64,000 nt of DNA from the NCBI GenBank assembly GCA_018340375.1, contig JAFFJZ010000016.1, positions 3,913,372 to 3,977,371 of the forward strand. The letters run 5' to 3'. The notes under the pieces were generated by a model that was not told the DNA's origin, did no database searches, and was given only the letters and a program-made list of their open reading frames with translations. Shown here piece after piece: positions 1 to 10,107 of this stretch (position 1 is the stretch's first letter; each line of letters opens with the position of its first letter). The translations under genes and the position numbers were made by a program. The stretch is from Gonatopus flavifemur. Lineage: Eukaryota > Arthropoda > Insecta > Hymenoptera > Dryinidae.

Positions 1-736
1 CAGAATCTTTTGAGATGAAAAATGAAAAGTACTTGAGAGGAACGTTTTTTGAAAAGTGCACCGCGAAATTGTATAGAAATTCCCTGTTTTCCAGAAAGTG
101 GCCACCCTGACATAAGACAAAGGTACTCGAAAGGTATGAGTTAGCCTTTCTCCAATATTCACTTCCTTCTTACAATCATCTTCAAGACTCTCTCTATCAC
201 TTTTTCCGTCTTCAATATTCTCCCTATCAACACTACTTATACTGGTATAATATTTTCTGCAATATCATGGAAATGAAGATATGTCCCAAAACTGAACGAA
301 ATTCAATAAAATTGGACATCATCTCAACAAAATCGTAATAGTCAACGAATTTCAACAGAATTTTTCAGCTGGGGTTCCAATGACGAATATATATTTTGTT
401 GGTTCATATATAACTGTTCTCAAAATCTCCATTTCATCACTGCAAGTAATAAAGAATCTTACGGTTGGGAGAGGGATTTTAATGGTGATTATATTAGTGT
501 AATAATAAATCTCAATGAAAGAAACTCCAAAATAGTGAAGAAATAACGCCAAGCGTATGAAAATGCGATCAATATCTACAAAACAAATCTATGAACCTAT
601 TATCAACAGAAATTTCATTGCATTCAAAATTTCGATGCAATACAACAGGATATGCCCCATCTGAAAAAAAAGATGTGAAATCAATAGCGCTGCCAAGTAC
701 ATTTGGTTATCAAAATGGTATGTAAACGGTTTTTTA
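1..736. other. AT-rich sequence without a recognisable gene
   Basis: I see only short chance reading frames and no domain, long repeat or RNA gene in this stretch. It runs up to the left arm of the first palindromic element at about 737. Confidence 0.5.
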
Positions 737-1059
737 TATATTGTAACTTCAATATCTCTCAATTCTTTCCAGAGTGATTTTTGATCTTTGAAGAACATCA
801 TTGTATTACAAATGAATATACAGTGGAGTAGGAGAATAATTACGTCCAATCATTTGGCATACCAACTAGAAACAACTCTGACTTATTTTGAACTAAACGT
901 GTTGGTCATTTCTCAACAGTTTTGAAATCCATGTCAATGCAAAACACTTGGCGTGGCCAATGAAGATTTTGTGATGAAAGTGTTTAATAATAAGAGCTCA
1001 AAATTTTCCACTAGCCACGTCAAGTTTTTCGTACACTGAGGAAACACCAGATTTGGCTC

Positions 1060-1211
1060 AAGTCCGTAAGGGTTTGGATACGGCGAATTTCGCCGCGCGC
1101 TTGAGTCAACTGAATGTCGATTGGATTGATTGACCGGAGACTTATTTCAATCGACATTCAGTTGACTCAAGCGCGCGGCGAAATTCGCCGTATCCAAACC
1201 CTTACGGGCTT
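1060..1211. repeat. Near-perfect 64-bp hairpin inside the foldback element
   Basis: Arms 1060-1123 and 1148-1211 are reverse complements with one mismatch, separated by a 24-bp loop. The arms contain a CG-rich core (CGCCGCGCGC) unlike the AT-rich surroundings. The near identity of the arms, compared with the diverged outer arms, suggests a later insertion or ongoing arm homogenisation. Its origin is unknown. Confidence 0.85.
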
Positions 1212-1242
1212 GGCTTCAGTATTTTTTTTTCTGGGTGTATGG

Positions 1243-1413
1243 ACCAGAGTTGCCAGATGAGCTTCAACGCTCAGGGGAAGAGTACCCCTACCATCACTTC
1301 ATGTATATAATAGTCGTAAGTATTGGTGAGTAACACTTACAACACATACATATATGAGGTGATGGTGGGGGTACATTCCCCCTCAGCGTCGGAGCTCATC
1401 TGGCAGCTCTGGT
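1243..1413. repeat. Second nested hairpin, 63-bp arms
   Basis: Arms 1243-1305 and 1351-1413 are inverted copies (starting ACCAGAG and ending CTCTGGT) with several mismatches and a ~45-bp loop. It sits next to an ACACCCAG-like terminus (complement of CTGGGTGT at 1231-1238), a motif that recurs at the edges of other repeats in this window. Confidence 0.8.
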
Positions 1414-1619
1414 ATGGACATGAGTTTAAAAACTGTTCAGAAGTGATCAACACGTTTGGTTCAGAATAAATCAGAGTTATTTCTAGTAGGTATGCCAAAT
1501 GATTGGACATAATTTTTCTTCTATTCCACTTTATATTCATTTTTAATACAATACTGTTTCTCGAAGATCATGAATCACTTTGAATAGAATTGAGAGAAAT
1601 TGAAGTTACAATATACCCT

Positions 1620-2315
1620 GTTGGGGAAAACCAATTGATTCCAATGGTTTCCGATAGGACATGGTTTATCATTGGAAAATGATGTGTATTTGTCACGGCA
1701 ACTCCACATGGATACCAATGGAAGGTCAACTTTCTGAAATATGAAGAGCGTATTAAAATGTATCGGAATCTGTTGGTATTTTCCCAAAGGTCATCTGATG
1801 TAGCGTGTTCGAATTGGATTCCATGTGGAATGATGAATGATAAATGTTCCTGAATGGAATTCATTTGGAGATACCAATCTGAATACTTTGATATATTTTC
1901 GTATGGGTATTCATTGGATTTTATACGGAAGACCAAATGAACAAGTTTTATCAATGGAATTCATCTGGAATGACAGAAGTGGGTTATTTCATAAACGTTT
2001 GTATTGGCATTCATTGGATTCTATCGGAAATACAGGAAACGTGTGTTTTCAACGGAATTCATTCGGAAATACCGAATTTTGGACCCTTAGGAATTGAATT
2101 TTTTAAAATTTAAGGAACACATTGGAACCTATTGGAAATTCCCAACCGCCATCCGATGTAACAGTTTTGAATTGGATCCTATGTGGAAACGCAAAACAAA
2201 ATGTTTCCGATGGAATCCGTTTGGACATACCATACTAACTCATCCATTTTTGTATTGGTACTTATCGGATTGTTCCACATGCAACCAATATTGGAAACAA
2301 ATAGTTTTTCCTCGT
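1620..2315. repeat. Degenerate word array (GGAATTCATTTGGAA type)
   Basis: Words such as ATTGGATTCCATGTGGAA and ATGGAATTCATCTGGAA recur every few tens of bases on both strands with heavy substitution. Part of it looks like a longer direct repeat: the stretch near 1787-1830 (CATCTGATGTAGC) resembles that near 2150-2195 (CATCCGATGTAAC). Open frames here are by-products of the repeat. Confidence 0.65.
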
Positions 2316-2319
2316 GGTA

Positions 2320-3025
2320 TTTGAGGGGTCTTTCTGATACAGGCTTTCAAGAAAAAATCTTTGTTTTCAAACATTTGTTTCTCATAGAAAAAATTGAGAT
2401 ATCATTTTGAAAATTTGTAGGTACATTTATTAAACATTCAATATTCCAAGAATATTTTTTTTTTAGATTTAAACAAATTTTCTTTTCCGTTACACTGATT
2501 TAAACAACAAAAAAACTAAAAAATGACGGTGGGAGTGATTTGGGGCAACCGGATGATCTGAAAAAGACAATAAAAAGGCAAATTATTCCCTATTGAAGTG
2601 GCTATCGCAAGAACTAGGATCTTTTCGATTGGTCTAAAATTCTCCGATTTCTATCCGATTTTCCACCCTCAAAAATCGATTTTTTCGAAAAATGGCCGCC
2701 ATTTTGTTATTTTTCAATGAAAAAAAAATATCCCAGTTCATGCGATAGCCACTTCAACAAGGAATAATTTACAATGTTTTTTTCCTTGTTCAGATCATCC
2801 GGTCGCCCCAAATCACTCCCACCGTCAGTTTTTAGTGTTTTTTTGTTCAAACTAGTGGGAAGATAAAAAAATTTGTTTGAATCTGAAAAAAAACATCTTT
2901 TGTAATATTTAATGTTCAGTAAACATACCTACAAATCTTCAAAACGATATCTCAATTCTTTCTATGAGAAAAAAATGTTTGAAAAACAAATTTTTCTGTA
3001 AAATCTTAACCAGAAAGACCCCTTA
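2320..3025. mobile_element. Long palindrome, ~290-bp inverted arms
   Basis: The left arm (about 2320-2622) matches the complement of the right arm (about 2729-3025). Outer ends read GAGGGGTCTTTCTG and CAGAAAGACCCCTTA. Inner parts include GACGGTGGGAGTGATTTGGG (2525 onward) and its complement near 2807-2826. Fewer than ~110 bp separate the arms. No coding capacity: a foldback/MITE-type element. Confidence 0.8.
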
Positions 3026-3690
3026 ATCAAATAATACACCCAGAAGAAAAAGGTTGTAAAATTTTCTTCTTTTCAACCCACACAGCACAACAGTTCAAGA
3101 GGAATTCATAATGAATTCATTTGAACCCATGAGGCTTTACTTTCGGTAATGATTCTGGGATTTATCATCATTATCGCTAAAATCAGAATTCTCTTTTTCC
3201 GCCGTTTCAATTGAAATGAATATTATCCATTTTCGTAACTTAAAATGGAAACTGCGGAAGATGAAAATTCTGACTCTGAAGATAATGAGTAATATATCTC
3301 AAAATCGTTAATGAGAATATCATTACTGCCGATCTCTGCTGTAGATTGGTCTGGCAGCCATTTATCATAATTTCTCATACAATAAAAGTGCTCTGTGAAG
3401 AGGAATTGAGTATACACATCCCCCATAAAATCATCGTATATAATGGTATACTTCATCGTTTCATTTCTTAGCCGTTGATAATCCATGCCTATTACCGATA
3501 AATTAATGATTTTAGTATGAAATTCGATATATCTAGACATGAAAATTACGATCTTTGTGGTGAAATACGGTGCATATGGTGAAACATTCATCTGCATTCA
3601 TGGGGAAAGTAAAAACGGGCTAAAATGGGCAAAAGAACATCCAATAAAACAATTGATAAAAGAACTGTAGTCATACCTTTTTAATATCCC
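3026..3690. other. AT-rich spacer with one unplaced 124-codon frame
   Basis: A CACCCAGAAGAAAAA motif lies at 3037-3051. A minus-strand frame of 124 codons (3223-3597) is the longest here. Its translation shows no family that I recognise, no signal or membrane segment, and its composition resembles translated AT-rich DNA. I do not call it a gene. Confidence 0.4.
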
Positions 3691-3870
3691 AAATGGACAA
3701 TCCGATTTCTATTAGATATCTGGAAGATGACTAAAAATTTTGTAAGATATCTCAAAATTTTTTCTGCCAGAGATCTCTAAGATATCTTAAAGATATCGTA
3801 CGCAACACTATTATATATGTTTGAGATATCTGAAAAGAGATCTTTCAGAAGCTTCTTGAAGATATCTTAA
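3690..3870. repeat. Word array of AAGATATCTT type
   Basis: The palindromic hexamer GATATC and its variants occur repeatedly (AAGATATCTCAAAATT, AAGATATCTTAAAGATATC). The same word family returns at 7790-7960 and, more diverged, at 61945-62170. Confidence 0.65.
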
Positions 3871-3944
3871 TTAGGTCTTATGTGAGAGCAAGATTAGAAA
3901 TCCGAAAAATGAAAAATTTCAGAAGTCATACAAATCCCCTGGTG

Positions 3945-4112
3945 GTAATGTATATCATAATTTTTCATAATTCCCATGAAAGTCATAATTCTGTATATTT
4001 CGTCATTTGTTACAAATTCGAGGAGGAAATATTAGATTTTTCTTACCGAATTTGTAATTTATGAGGAAATATGAAAAATTGTGACTTTTATGAGAAATTA
4101 TGGAAAATCATG
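3945..4112. repeat. Palindrome with ~70-bp arms
   Basis: CATAATTTTTCATAATTCC and TTTGTTACAAATTCG on the left face CGAATTTGTAATTTATG and GAGAAATTATGG on the right. The centre is near 4030. AT-rich and imperfect; a small foldback element or hairpin remnant. Confidence 0.6.
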
Positions 4113-4178
4113 AGATCTACCTTCGCCAGGGAATCGATACATGAATTCGATGAAGATGTTTCGAGGAGAACACACCCA

Positions 4179-4596
4179 GGAAAAAAAATTCCATATATGG
4201 ACCCATATATGGATTCATATATGCATCCATATATGAGCATATATGGATTTTGGCCAGATATGTTCATATATGGTCATATATGAAAGTGGGGAATCTATCA
4301 GCATTGATCTTACTTCTCTCTCCTTTGGTTTTCCATCACATTCTATGTAAAATTGTGACATTTTTTTCTCCATATATGGATGTATATGATGATGTATGAT
4401 TGAATATGATCACATATGGCCATATACAGTCTCATTTATACATGATCATATATGATAAAAATCCATATATGCTCATATATGATCTCATATATGTTTATAT
4501 ATGTTCATATGTATTTCATATATGTTCATATATGATTCATATATGATTCATATACGCTCATATACGACCATATATGAATTATTTTTTCCCGGGCAG
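4179..4596. mobile_element. CATATATG element, copy 1 (MITE-like)
   Basis: A ~418-bp block with inverted termini (CCCAGGAAAAAAAATTCC at the left, complement of GAATTATTTTTTCCCGGG at the right). Both subterminal regions are arrays of the self-complementary word CATATATG, spaced mostly 12 bp apart at the left (ATATATG at steps of 12, 12, 12 and 10). A short non-repetitive core (about 4285-4370) contains TCCATCACATTCTATGT. Copy 2 at 24110-29176 has the same ends and core. No coding capacity. Confidence 0.8.
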
Positions 4597-4744
4597 TATG
4601 GTACAAATTCATGTATTCAGGTTCATAAATTCATTTTTGTGATAGTTCAAGATATTCAAGAAGTGCAATTGCCCCTTCAAATAGGATAAAATCGCATCGA
4701 GTAACTGCATGATATTTTGTTTTTTTATATATGTAAACGACAGT

Positions 4745-5215
4745 AAAGAGCAGGGTTCCCTGGTTAAAAAATCCAATAGGATCCGATAAAAACCGATTCA
4801 AGAATAATCGGAATGAATAGAGTCAATCGGAAAGGCTCAGCTACCGATTCAAAATGAATAGGAATCAATCGGGATCTCTTTTCTATAGGATTGAATCGAG
4901 GATTTACCGATAGAAAAATCTGTTGTTAATTTGAATGAATAAGACTTCGCGTGATCTCTTGTTCTGTATAAGAGATATCTGATTGGATGATTAAAATTTT
5001 GTCCATCTCATAAAGTGAACGGTTCTGATCGGAATTTTCCATAACCTCTATTGGAAGTATTGGGGAAATGTGTGGAATTGAATGAGTAATGAGTTTTTTT
5101 ATGGGGAATTTCCGACCTCATTCAAAAATGTATAAATTTAATTGATCAATGGGTTTTAGTTGAATCATCCCAACATTCGAATCTATTGGGAATAATCGGG
5201 AAGTTTACAGATCCT
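4745..5215. repeat. Word array of CCGATTGAATCCAATTGG type
   Basis: CCGATTCAAGAATAATCGG, CCGATTCAAAATGAATAGG and TCGGGAAG-like words recur with both orientations interleaved. Related to the array at 6885-7765. No gene seen. Confidence 0.55.
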
Positions 5216-5269
5216 AATATCCTACATGAGAAATTAGTTGAAACAACTAGTTACCTTGTAAGCGCATAT

Positions 5270-5384
5270 GGACCCATTTTTTTTCGTTAGGACAACAATT
5301 TTATTAATTGATTTGACTAATTTGAAAAACTGGTTGAATCAATCAAAAAATTGGTTATTCTAACGGAAAAAATGGGTCCCTTAG
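5270..5384. mobile_element. Small hairpin element inside the palindrome arm
   Basis: GGACCCATTTTTTTTCGTTAG at the left is the inverted copy of CTAACGGAAAAAATGGGTCC at the right. The equivalent point in the opposite arm (near 6775) has no such hairpin and reads straight from GGACCCA into AGTAGC (complement strand), so this is an insertion. Confidence 0.7.
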
Positions 5385-5402
5385 TAGCATCAGAATGTTG
5401 TA

Positions 5403-6695
5403 CGAGGGTGGATTGATAAGTTTCCGGCCTGGCCAAGAGATGGCGCCACTAGGCCTACCTTGAAGTGGCGTTCTATAATACCATCCTTAGATAGCTTGTA
5501 GCTATAGTTTCAGTCCGATCGCCATGTTAGTTTAGTTTTGAGAGCACGTTGACCAAGACGCCTCTGTGTTTTTCGTAAAAATGGAAAAGCTGGAAAATCG
5601 TGCTGTCATCAAATACTTTTATTTGAAGGGGTTAACGCCGAAGGAAATTAAAGAAGAGATGGACTCAACACTGGGGACATCCTCCCCATCATATTCAACC
5701 GTTAAGCAGTGGGTTTCCGAGTTTAAAAAGGGTCGTGTGAGCACCTCTGATGAGCCTCGCTCAGGACGCCCCATTGAGGTCACAACTCCAGATATGATCG
5801 AAAAAATCCATCAAATAGTGCTGAAAGATCGCAGATTAAAAGTTCGTGAGATAGCTGAGACCTGTAAGATGTCATATGAACGTGTACAAAATATTTTGCA
5901 CCAACATTTGTATATGGAAAAGCTCTGTGCAAGATGAGTGCCGCGTTTGCTAACAGTCGACCAAAAATTGATTCGAAAGAACATTTCTACCGCCAATTTG
6001 GCGTTGTATAAGCGTAATCCAAGCGAATTTTTGCGTCGATTCGTAACCGTTGACGAAACTTGGGTCCACCACTACACTCCTGAAACCAAAGAACAGTCTA
6101 AACAGTGGATTGGACCAGGGAACCAACTCCAAAGAAGGCAAAAACAATTTTTTCGGCGAACAAGGTTATGGCTACTGTTTTTTGGGATGCAAGAGGTATT
6201 ATATACATTGATTACCTTGAAAAGGGTAAAACTATCACTGGTCAATACTACGCAGACTTATTGCAACGTTTGAGCCACAAAGTGAAAATTAAACGACCTC
6301 ATCTGGCGAAGAAAAAAATCTTGTTTCATCACGATAACGCACCAGCGCACACGTCAATCGTTGCGATGGCTAAAATCAACGATCTGAAGTTTGAATTAAT
6401 GCCGCACCCTCCCTACTCTCCAGACCTAGCCCCGAGTGACTATTATCTGTTTCCTAACCTCAAAAAATGGCTTGGCGGTAAGAGATTTGCGGACAATGAA
6501 GAAGTAATCGAAGCTGTAAATGGGTATTTTGAGGAGCTTGACGAATCAGTCTATAGAGATGGCATTACTAGACTAGAACACCGCTATGAGAAATGTATCA
6601 GCCTTGGAGGAGATTATGTTGAGAAATAAAAAAAAAAAAATTCTTAAAAACGTGGGTTTTCTTGGTCAGGCCGGAAACTTATCAATCCACCCTCG
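5403..6695 (+). mobile_element. mariner element, copy 1
   Basis: Inverted termini begin CGAGGGTGGATTGATAAG at the left and end with its complement at 6695. The element is flanked by the TA target duplication (5401-5402 and 6696-6697) and is 1293 bp, normal for mariner. It carries a decayed DD34D transposase. A near-identical copy lies at 54641-55931 on the other strand. Confidence 0.93.
5581..6629 (+). pseudogene. mariner transposase (DD34D), broken
   Basis: The family catalyses cut-and-paste transposition into TA sites. The ATG at 5581 starts [17 protein letters not shown], a paired-type helix-turn-helix region. The catalytic Asp residues are visible in FVTVDETWVHHY (first), HHDNAPAH (second) and SPDLAPSD (third), with 34 residues between the last two. 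The span of ~349 codons matches full-length mariner proteins. It is broken by an in-frame TGA at 5935-5937 and a frameshift near 6110-6130 (CCAGGGAACC). Both lesions also occur in copy 2, so they predate the spread of these copies. Upstream bases 5403-5580 are the terminal repeat and leader. Confidence 0.92.
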
Positions 6696-6884
6696 TATAT
6701 ATACTATGCACATTCATAGTATATCTAGATATACTATGAACGTTCATAGTACATATACAACGTTTGGTTGCTACTTGGGTCCATATGCGCTTACAAGTCA
6801 AATAGTTATTTCAACTAATCTTTTGTTTCCGAGTAAAGCTATGTTCCGATAATAACCAATTCAGTTTTAGAATCGTTTTTATTA

Positions 6885-7765
6885 CATCAGACCATCGGTT
6901 TCAAGTAAATAAAATACCGATCAAATCCAATTGAAAACTATGTTATTGGTGCCAATCGGAATTTTCATCGATCATGAAATACTGATTGAAACCAATTCGA
7001 CAATATTTAATTGGTATTCATCGGAATTTTTATTGGTAACAAAATACCCATTGAAACCCATTGACAAATATTCAATTGGTATCAATCCGAATTTTTATTA
7101 TTAATAAAAACCCATTGAATCCCATTGGGAAACATTTCGCAGGGATCAATCAAAATTCCCATGTTCAATAGTGTACCGATTAAATGCAATTAGACATTAT
7201 TTCATTGATATCAATCGGAATTTTCATTGATTATGAAGTACCCATTGAATTACATTGAAAAATATTTTATTGGTATCAGTCGGAATTTTCATTATTAAGA
7301 AAATACCCATTGGTATTAAACGGAGTTTCTATTATTCATAAGATACCGATTGAACCTAATAGAAAAACATTTTTGTCATCAGATTCAATCAGATATTCTT
7401 GACCAGGATATGTTTGGCAATATGCCCCTCCAGAGCAGCGTATTAGGATGGCTTAAAGGTTAAGAAGGCAGGTCTTACAGGTAAGTAGATCGGTGATAGT
7501 TCGAATCCCCTCCAGGTAGGAATAAATTTCCCAAGTCATATGCGGAGATAGAGATGTTGGCGAATTCTCAATTGGATCCAGTTAGGAAATAATTCATTTA
7601 CATCAATCAGAATTTTGATTAATAATAAAACACCCATTGAATTACATCAAAAAATACTCCATTGGTATCAATTGGAGTTTTGATTGATCATAAAATACCG
7701 ACTGAATCCAATAGAAAAACATTTTATTGGTATCAATGGGAAATTTTCGATGCAGAAACCCAATT
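6885..7765. repeat. Degenerate ~65-bp tandem repeat, split by a SINE-like insert
   Basis: About eight units of the form (A)AAATACC.ATTGAA.CCAATT...ATTGGTATCAATCGGAATTTTCATT follow each other from 6905 to about 7380. Further units resume at about 7580 and end near 7750. Units differ by many substitutions. The words are themselves partly self-complementary (CCAATTG/CCGATTGG). No open frame of interest. Confidence 0.7.
7430..7560 (+). mobile_element. tRNA-like SINE remnant
   Basis: TGGCTTAAAGG at 7449-7459 fits the RNA polymerase III A box consensus. AGTTCGAATCC at 7498-7508 fits the B box with one mismatch. The start-to-start spacing of 49 bp is in the tRNA range. The flanking 65-bp repeat is interrupted here by about 190 bp (roughly 7385-7575). 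I cannot fold it into a tRNA, and the 3' tail and target duplication are not clear. Confidence 0.45.
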
Positions 7766-7789
7766 CATTCCAATAAATATAGTCTTATA

Positions 7790-7960
7790 GATGATATTTT
7801 AAGAGCTTCGATGCAATAGATTTTTCAGATATATTTCAGATATCTTATACAAGCATCTATGAGATATCTTTCTGAAGATTTCTATTATACATCTATCAGA
7901 CATCTTTTAGATAAATCTTAAAGGTTTCTTCCATCGGATATCTTATATTCATCTTTAAGA
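7790..7960. repeat. Word array of AGATATC type, second copy
   Basis: CAGATATATTTCAGATATC, GAGATATCTTTCTGAAG and CATCGGATATCTTATA recur at short spacing, as at 3690-3870. The region from here to the LTR at 8188 holds no recognisable gene. An 80-codon minus-strand frame (7896-8138) has no family resemblance that I can see. Confidence 0.55.
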
Positions 7961-8187
7961 ACTTAAGGTTTACTGGGATTTCACCTTCTATGAAAATGAC
8001 TACTCCTTCCTCGTAACCATTCTCACATTTCACTAGATCAATTTTATTTTTCACGAACGGTAACTGGAAATTTCTAATTTGAGATACTTGAATCGTTATA
8101 TATTCTTTTGATCTAAGCAATTTGATAAACCCGTACATTGATGCTGTTTCCTGTCTTTGTATTCTTTACGACGATGAAAAAACACAT

Positions 8188-8970
8188 TGTAGCCGGACAG
8201 GATATTCAAAATGTGAATATATAAAATTTTTCATTGGAAATGATCGATGATTGTGTTCAGAGAAATGTTCTGAGCATAACCATTGATTTGGCATAGTAAA
8301 ATATACTCCGGAGAGCCGAAACATGATAGGTTAATGATGATTATTATCAAACGAGATATTGTGAATAACAACATTTGCATGAATGAAATCTTTTTCATCA
8401 ACAAGTTAACCAAGATGCTCAGGAGGATGTTTTGAGCATAACTATCACTTTGTATTCATGAATTATGCTTTGGTAGCATAAAATAAAGTAATCAAGAATG
8501 AATTCATGCGGGTATATAAGGAGCGTTACCTCCGCATTTAGTCATTCAGTATCAGTTGCGAGTCAGAGGAAGACCTCGACGGGAATACTGTCTCCGAATA
8601 AAAAGTGTATGGAAGTGAAAATAAACTATCCTGTGAAACATGTCAAATTTTCTATTTATAAGAAAAATTATCAAGTGTGAAAAAATATCAATTAGAGAAT
8701 TTTACGAGTTATTATACGGAAAATTCTTAATAATCTGTGGAGTGTTTTCCAATAGTATTTTTTCTGTGTTCGTACGGAAGATATAAGAAGAGCTTTGGTT
8801 ATTTTCCCGCAAAATAACCTGGCGACCGAGAATCAATCTTCGAAGGTGATAAGTTTTTCGTGGCTTCTTCGGATCGGAGTTTTTCTCTATAGTTCAATTC
8901 ATACATACGAATCTGCAAATACCACGCGAGATTATTCAAATATCATTTCGCATCGCACGGTATAGCTACA
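8188..8970 (+). repeat. 5' LTR of the old Gypsy element
   Basis: 783 bp, TG...CA ends. It contains a TATA box (8513-8520), an insect-type initiator TCAGT (8546-8550) and an AATAAA signal (8597-8602). Short frames inside it occur in both LTRs and are not genes. Confidence 0.95.
8513..8550 (+). promoter_or_regulatory. LTR promoter: TATATAAG plus initiator
   Basis: TATATAAG at 8513-8520 is followed about 30 bp downstream by TCATTCAGT, which fits the arthropod initiator. The same arrangement is kept in the 3' LTR (TATA at 23582-23589). AATAAA follows within ~50 bp, implying a very short R region. Confidence 0.6.
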
Positions 8971-8974
8971 GAAT

Positions 8975-8990
8975 TGGCGACCGTGACAGG
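8975..8990 (+). other. Primer-binding site, tRNA-Arg type
   Basis: TGGCGACCGTGACAGG starts 4 bases after the LTR. It is the form used by the 412/mdg1 group, complementary to the 3' end of tRNA-Arg. Assignment is from memory of the family, not a search. Confidence 0.7.
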
Positions 8991-9475
8991 ACGGTGCTAG
9001 TTTGTGATTTTCAGGCGTCGAAAGTCAAATTTCGAAAATCTACGGTAGTCGTGCAAAAGTTACATCGCGAATCGCGGAATAATGAGTGCTAAAGTTCAGT
9101 GTAATATTTTAAATAAAGAATAGCCGCGCAAAGACTATTCATTGGATCGAGAACTAAGAATTTTCTTTTTCATTTTATTGAAAAAAAAAATTTGTTGTCT
9201 CGTTATGATAACACACAGTCCTGGGAACCGTGGCCGAGGAAGAAGTAACCGAGGTCGGAGGCAATCCATACAAAATCAAGAAGGATTGGAGAATATGGGG
9301 GGGTGTCCAAGGAATGGACAATGAATTAAATAATATAGAGCAATATGAGATTGAAAATAATGGATCAAGGCACGAAAATGATGGACAGAGTCAACAACTG
9401 GAGGATGAAGATAAACAACCCCCTAGTCGAAATCTTCAACAAGGAGTAAGAGGTAGACTACCGAGAAATGACAAT

Positions 9476-9737
9476 TGTAAAGTATGTAGGTATTGTGTGT
9501 ACGGCCCTGTGCGTTGCATATTTATGCGCATGCGTTATTACTGTCGTTTGGCAAGAAGACGCGTACAACAGTCAGTCAGAGCAAGCCACTAGGACGACAC
9601 GCACGCCTATATAAAGTAAATTATAAGAACCGTTTCACATGTCTTTCTATATATGTATATTATGTATCTTCCATTAGTTATAACATGATTTTAAATGAAG
9701 ATATATATATTATTGAAATATATAAGGAGACATTACA
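9476..9737 (+). repeat. 5' LTR of the Mag-like element
   Basis: 262 bp. TATATAAA at 9608-9615 is the likely TATA box. The position equivalent to the 3' LTR poly(A) signal reads AATGAA here. Confidence 0.95.
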
Positions 9738-10107
9738 GTGGCGACGAGGATAAACTGATCGTGTGTTTAAATAAAAAGAAGTGTCTTTTGTCCCTGTTGG
9801 AAATATCCGTGACGCGAATGAGGCAATTGTGCTGTTCGATGTGCAAGACATTACACAATCGGAAGTTAGTAGTTCGAGGTGTTCAAAAAGAGATACACTC
9901 GAAATTGCGTCACAAGGGCGAAGGAAAAAGAATCAAATAGTGGATAATAAACAGCGTGTCTTAGGAATGTATGTGTCGACCAGATCAAAATTTTAGGCAG
10001 CCATGTTGAAAACCAGTGGTATCTGAAAAGTTGTGTACGTTTTCAAGGATATATTGAATATAAAAGGAAGTAAGTGGCGTCTAAATTAATGTGACTCGAA
10101 GAATCAA
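9738..10107 (+). other. Leader of the Mag-like element with primer site
   Basis: TGGCGACGAGGATAAAC begins one base after the LTR, where the primer-binding site should be. I do not assign the primer tRNA. The remaining ~350 bp lack a credible frame and are the untranslated leader. Confidence 0.7.

Larger units (their letters stand above)
737..1615. mobile_element. Foldback (palindromic) element with ~200-bp arms
   Basis: The stretch 737-938 is repeated in inverted orientation at about 1415-1615, with many point differences. A block reading CCAATCATTTGGCATACC near 851-868 reappears as its complement near 1492-1509. The middle holds two further hairpins. There is no coding capacity. Long arms with a short centre are typical of foldback or MITE-type non-autonomous DNA elements. 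No target duplication was identified, so the exact ends are approximate. Confidence 0.75.
5230..6818. mobile_element. Palindromic MITE split by two later insertions
   Basis: TTAGTTGAAACAACTAG and TTGTAAGCGCATATGGACCC in the left arm (5230-5276) match the complement of the right arm (about 6731-6818), which is intact. The axis is the palindrome CATAGTATATCTAGATATACTA near 6714-6737. Removing a ~115-bp hairpin (5270-5384) and the mariner (5403-6695) leaves a continuous left arm matching the right arm. So the original element was only ~180-200 bp. Confidence 0.75.

Noticed and set aside
3223..3597. 124-codon minus-strand frame
   Set aside because: No recognisable family, no supporting context, and residue use typical of translated AT-rich DNA.
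4179..4596. CRISPR-like array appearance of phased CATATATG words
   Set aside because: The words are short, palindromic and variable, spacers are only a few bases, and the genome is eukaryotic.
7896..8138. 80-codon minus-strand frame next to the Gypsy LTR
   Set aside because: It overlaps an AGATATC word array and shows no domain.
8498..8680. 60-codon frame, repeated at 23567-23764
   Set aside because: It lies inside both LTRs; the duplication is due to the LTRs, not to a gene family.
8975..8990. True tRNA gene at the primer site
   Set aside because: Only the complement of a tRNA 3' end is present; it is a primer-binding site by position.
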